Source of the DNA: Edwardsiella anguillarum
GTDB taxonomy: Bacteria > Pseudomonadota > Gammaproteobacteria > Enterobacterales > Enterobacteriaceae
Strand: one strand, 5' to 3'
Assembly: GCF_008801815.1 (NCBI RefSeq)
Contig: NZ_VZOX01000011.1
DNA length: 64,000 nucleotides
Of this stretch, positions 62,179-64,000 are shown piece after piece; the first letter of the stretch is position 1, and every line of letters starts with the position of its first letter. Position numbers and translations under genes: made by a program. Under the pieces are notes generated by a model. The model ran no database searches, had not been told where the DNA came from, and saw only the letters and a list, made by a program, of their open reading frames with translations.

Positions 62179-63600
62179 ATGAGTACTCAAGACACCAGTA
62201 AGCTCGGCATCAAAGACATTGTTTTTATGAATGTCATTGCCATTCTGAGTCTGCGGCAGATCCCCAACGTCGCCCCCTATGGCGCCTCGGCCATGCTGCT
62301 GTGGGTGATCGCCGCATTTTGCCTGTTTTTCCCGTTAGCCATGGTCTGCGGCGAGCTGTCGACCGGCTGGCCGAAGGACGGCGGTATTTTCGTCTGGATC
62401 AAGGAGGCCTTTGGTAAACGCATCGCCTGGATTGTCGTGGTCTGTTTCCTGTTCTCCTGCGTGCTGTTTTTCCCCCTGATGCTGCAGTTTGGCTTCACGG
62501 CCCTCGGCTATATGTTCAGCGCTTCGCTGGCGGAGAATAAGATCTTCATCGGCGTCGGATCGATGGTGATTTTCTGGCTGCTGACCCTGATGAATATCCG
62601 CGGTATGCAGTGGACCAAGATCATCAACAGCATCAGCGCCTGGTGCGGGGTCTTTATCCCGTCGGCGATCCTGATCCTGCTGGCGATCGTCTGGCTGGCG
62701 ACCGGCCACCCGATGCAGACCGACTACGCTACGCCCGCCAACTGGGTGCCGGATCTGAGCCACTGGGATACCATCGTCTTCCTCTCCAGCATGATGTTCG
62801 CCTTTGCCGGTCTGGAGGTGGCGCCGATGATCGCCGGGCGCACCCGCAACCCGCAGCGTGACTTCCCGCGCGCCATGGCGTTTTCTGCCGCGGTGATCGT
62901 CGGCATCTACATGGTGGGCACCTGGGCGCTGAATACCCTGCTGCCGGCCGGACAGACCGATATCGTCGCCGGCGTGATGCAGGCCATGCGCTCCGCCGCC
63001 AATACCCTGCATATGCCGTGGCTGCTGCCGGTCATGGCCATCTGTATGTTCTTTGGCGCCCTGGGGCAAATCAACTCCTGGCTGGTTGGACCCATCTACA
63101 TGCTGCAGGAGGCCTCGCGTGAGGATAACCTGTTGGGCGAGCGCATCGGGCGTCTGCACCCCAAATACCAGACGCCGGCGTTTGCCTTAGTCTGGCAGGC
63201 CATCATCGTGACGGTGCTGTGCTTCTCGACCTTTGTTTCGCCGAGCGTCGCCGCCGCCTACTGGATGCTGACCGCGCTGACGACCATCACCTACTTTATC
63301 CCCTATCTGGTTATGTTCCCGGCCTTCTATCGCCTGCGTATCACCCAGCCGGATACCCCGCGCAGCTTCCGTATTCCGGGACGCGTCCTGCCGATCGTGC
63401 TGCCGGCGCTGGGCTTTATCTCTATCGCCTTTGCCGTATGCCTGCTGTTCATTCCGCCGTCACAGATCGACATGGGCGGCTATATGCAGTACGCCGGCAA
63501 GATTATTGGCGGCGCCGTGCTGGCCGTGATCGTGGCGGAGCTGATTTATCACCGCGCGCAGCGCCGCAATGCGAATTTACTGAGTGAAGGAGCAAAATAA
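62179..63600 (+). CDS. APC-family amino acid permease
   Basis: The 473-residue inner-membrane transporter has about 12 hydrophobic helices. It is similar in style to the glutamate/GABA antiporter branch (GIKDIVFMNVIAILSLRQIP, PKDGGIFVWIKEAFG, FAGLEVAPMIAGRTRNPQRD, GALGQINSWLVGP). Of several in-frame starts the ATG at 62179 has GGAG 6 bases upstream. It sits 55 bases after the decarboxylase and one base before the racemase gene. It probably brings in the D-amino acid or swaps it for the polyamine product. The substrate is inferred from context only. Confidence 0.85.
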   Translation: MSTQDTSKLGIKDIVFMNVIAILSLRQIPNVAPYGASAMLLWVIAAFCLFFPLAMVCGELSTGWPKDGGIFVWIKEAFGKRIAWIVVVCFLFSCVLFFPLMLQFGFTALGYMFSASLAENKIFIGVGSMVIFWLLTLMNIRGMQWTKIINSISAWCGVFIPSAILILLAIVWLATGHPMQTDYATPANWVPDLSHWDTIVFLSSMMFAFAGLEVAPMIAGRTRNPQRDFPRAMAFSAAVIVGIYMVGTWALNTLLPAGQTDIVAGVMQAMRSAANTLHMPWLLPVMAICMFFGALGQINSWLVGPIYMLQEASREDNLLGERIGRLHPKYQTPAFALVWQAIIVTVLCFSTFVSPSVAAAYWMLTALTTITYFIPYLVMFPAFYRLRITQPDTPRSFRIPGRVLPIVLPALGFISIAFAVCLLFIPPSQIDMGGYMQYAGKIIGGAVLAVIVAELIYHRAQRRNANLLSEGAK

Positions 63601-63601
63601 G

Positions 63602-64000
63602 ATGTATATGCCAACGCTAGAGATAGATCTGCGCAAGCTGCGCGACAATGCCCGGACCGAGCTGGCGCTGCTGGCGGAGCAGGGGATCGAGGTCATGGCG
63701 GTCAACAAGGTGTTTGACGGCTGCCCGGAGACCGCCCGCGCCGTCGTGGAGGGGGGGATCAGCGTGGTCGCCGAGTCGCGCACCTACAACCTGAAGAAGA
63801 TCCGCGCAACCGGCTGCACCACCTGCCTGCTGCGCAGCCCCTGTCTGAGCGAGATCGAAGAGGTCGTACGCTACGCCGATATCAGCTTAAACAGCGAGCC
63901 CGCGGTGCTGCGGGCCCTCTCCGCCGAGGCGCTGCGTCAGGACAAGGTGCATCAGGTGCTGCTGATGGTGGATATGGGCGATCTGCGCGAGGGGATCTGG
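63602..64000 (+). CDS. PLP-dependent ornithine racemase-like enzyme (cut by window end)
   Basis: Only the first 133 codons are present. They read MYMPTLEIDLRKLRDNART..., then MAVNKVFDGCPETARAVVEGG with the PLP lysine in VNKV, SLNSEP and LLMVDMGDLREGIW. This is the alanine-racemase N-terminal-domain family that includes clostridial ornithine racemase (Orr), which shares the K-V-F and DLREG motifs. AAGGAG precedes the ATG, and the gene starts right after the permease stop. Converting between L- and D-ornithine or lysine would link the neighbouring decarboxylase to common L-amino acids. Confidence 0.75.
   Translation, partial: MYMPTLEIDLRKLRDNARTELALLAEQGIEVMAVNKVFDGCPETARAVVEGGISVVAESRTYNLKKIRATGCTTCLLRSPCLSEIEEVVRYADISLNSEPAVLRALSAEALRQDKVHQVLLMVDMGDLREGIW

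Noticed and set aside
1..64000. CRISPR arrays, prophage and integrase genes, rRNA and tRNA genes
   Set aside because: None was seen. The only short-period direct repeats are the eae Ig-domain units.

Overview
The window reads as a chromosome segment of a gamma-proteobacterium of the order Enterobacterales. The best guess is an Edwardsiella species of the E. anguillarum / E. piscicida / E. tarda group. This rests on GC-rich core genes in blocks known from E. coli but joined differently, on Yersinia/Edwardsiella-style arrangements (aroQ next to accBC, a nitrilase gene between yhdP and tldD), and on LEE-type adherence genes. The species is inferred; no rRNA or tRNA gene is present to confirm it.

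Left edge (about 1-7.4 kb): an acquired pathogenicity module laid out like LEE5 of attaching-and-effacing E. coli. It holds tir (translocated intimin receptor), cesT (its type III secretion chaperone) and eae (intimin). An AT-rich leader and a broken IS3-type transposase fragment precede it, and a strong terminator follows eae. Both tir and eae are strongly remodelled: the Tir C-terminal tail is short and lacks the usual tyrosine motifs, while the intimin is about 50% longer than the E. coli protein because of near-identical 297-bp Ig-domain repeats. No other secretion genes lie in the window.

Accessory stretch (7.4-11.3 kb): ygaC, an unknown exported protein, a DUF211 gene coupled to a small membrane protein, and a Cys-type sulfatase.

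Core block 1 (12-40.8 kb): fis-dusB, prmA, panF-yhdT, accCB-aroQ, msrPQ, acuI, a HupE/UreJ-like gene, csrD, mreBCD, yhdE-rng-yhdP-nitrilase-tldD and the aae efflux locus. These cover nucleoid regulation, tRNA and ribosome modification, fatty-acid and pantothenate supply, methionine sulfoxide repair, Csr sRNA turnover, cell shape, RNA processing and aromatic acid efflux.

Core block 2 (40.8-59 kb): pyrL-pyrBI-ridA with its attenuator, a Kch-type potassium channel, selAB with yibF, an exported lipoprotein, glpTQ divergent from glpABC, tabA, argI with a clear ARG-box pair, and rraB.

Right edge (59-64 kb): a D-amino-acid module controlled by sigma-54. A PAS/AAA+/Fis activator is divergent from a fold-III decarboxylase resembling the Salmonella D-ornithine/D-lysine decarboxylase, followed by an APC permease and an ornithine-racemase-like gene cut by the window end. 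The divergent region carries a consensus -24/-12 promoter and a perfect 26-bp palindrome.
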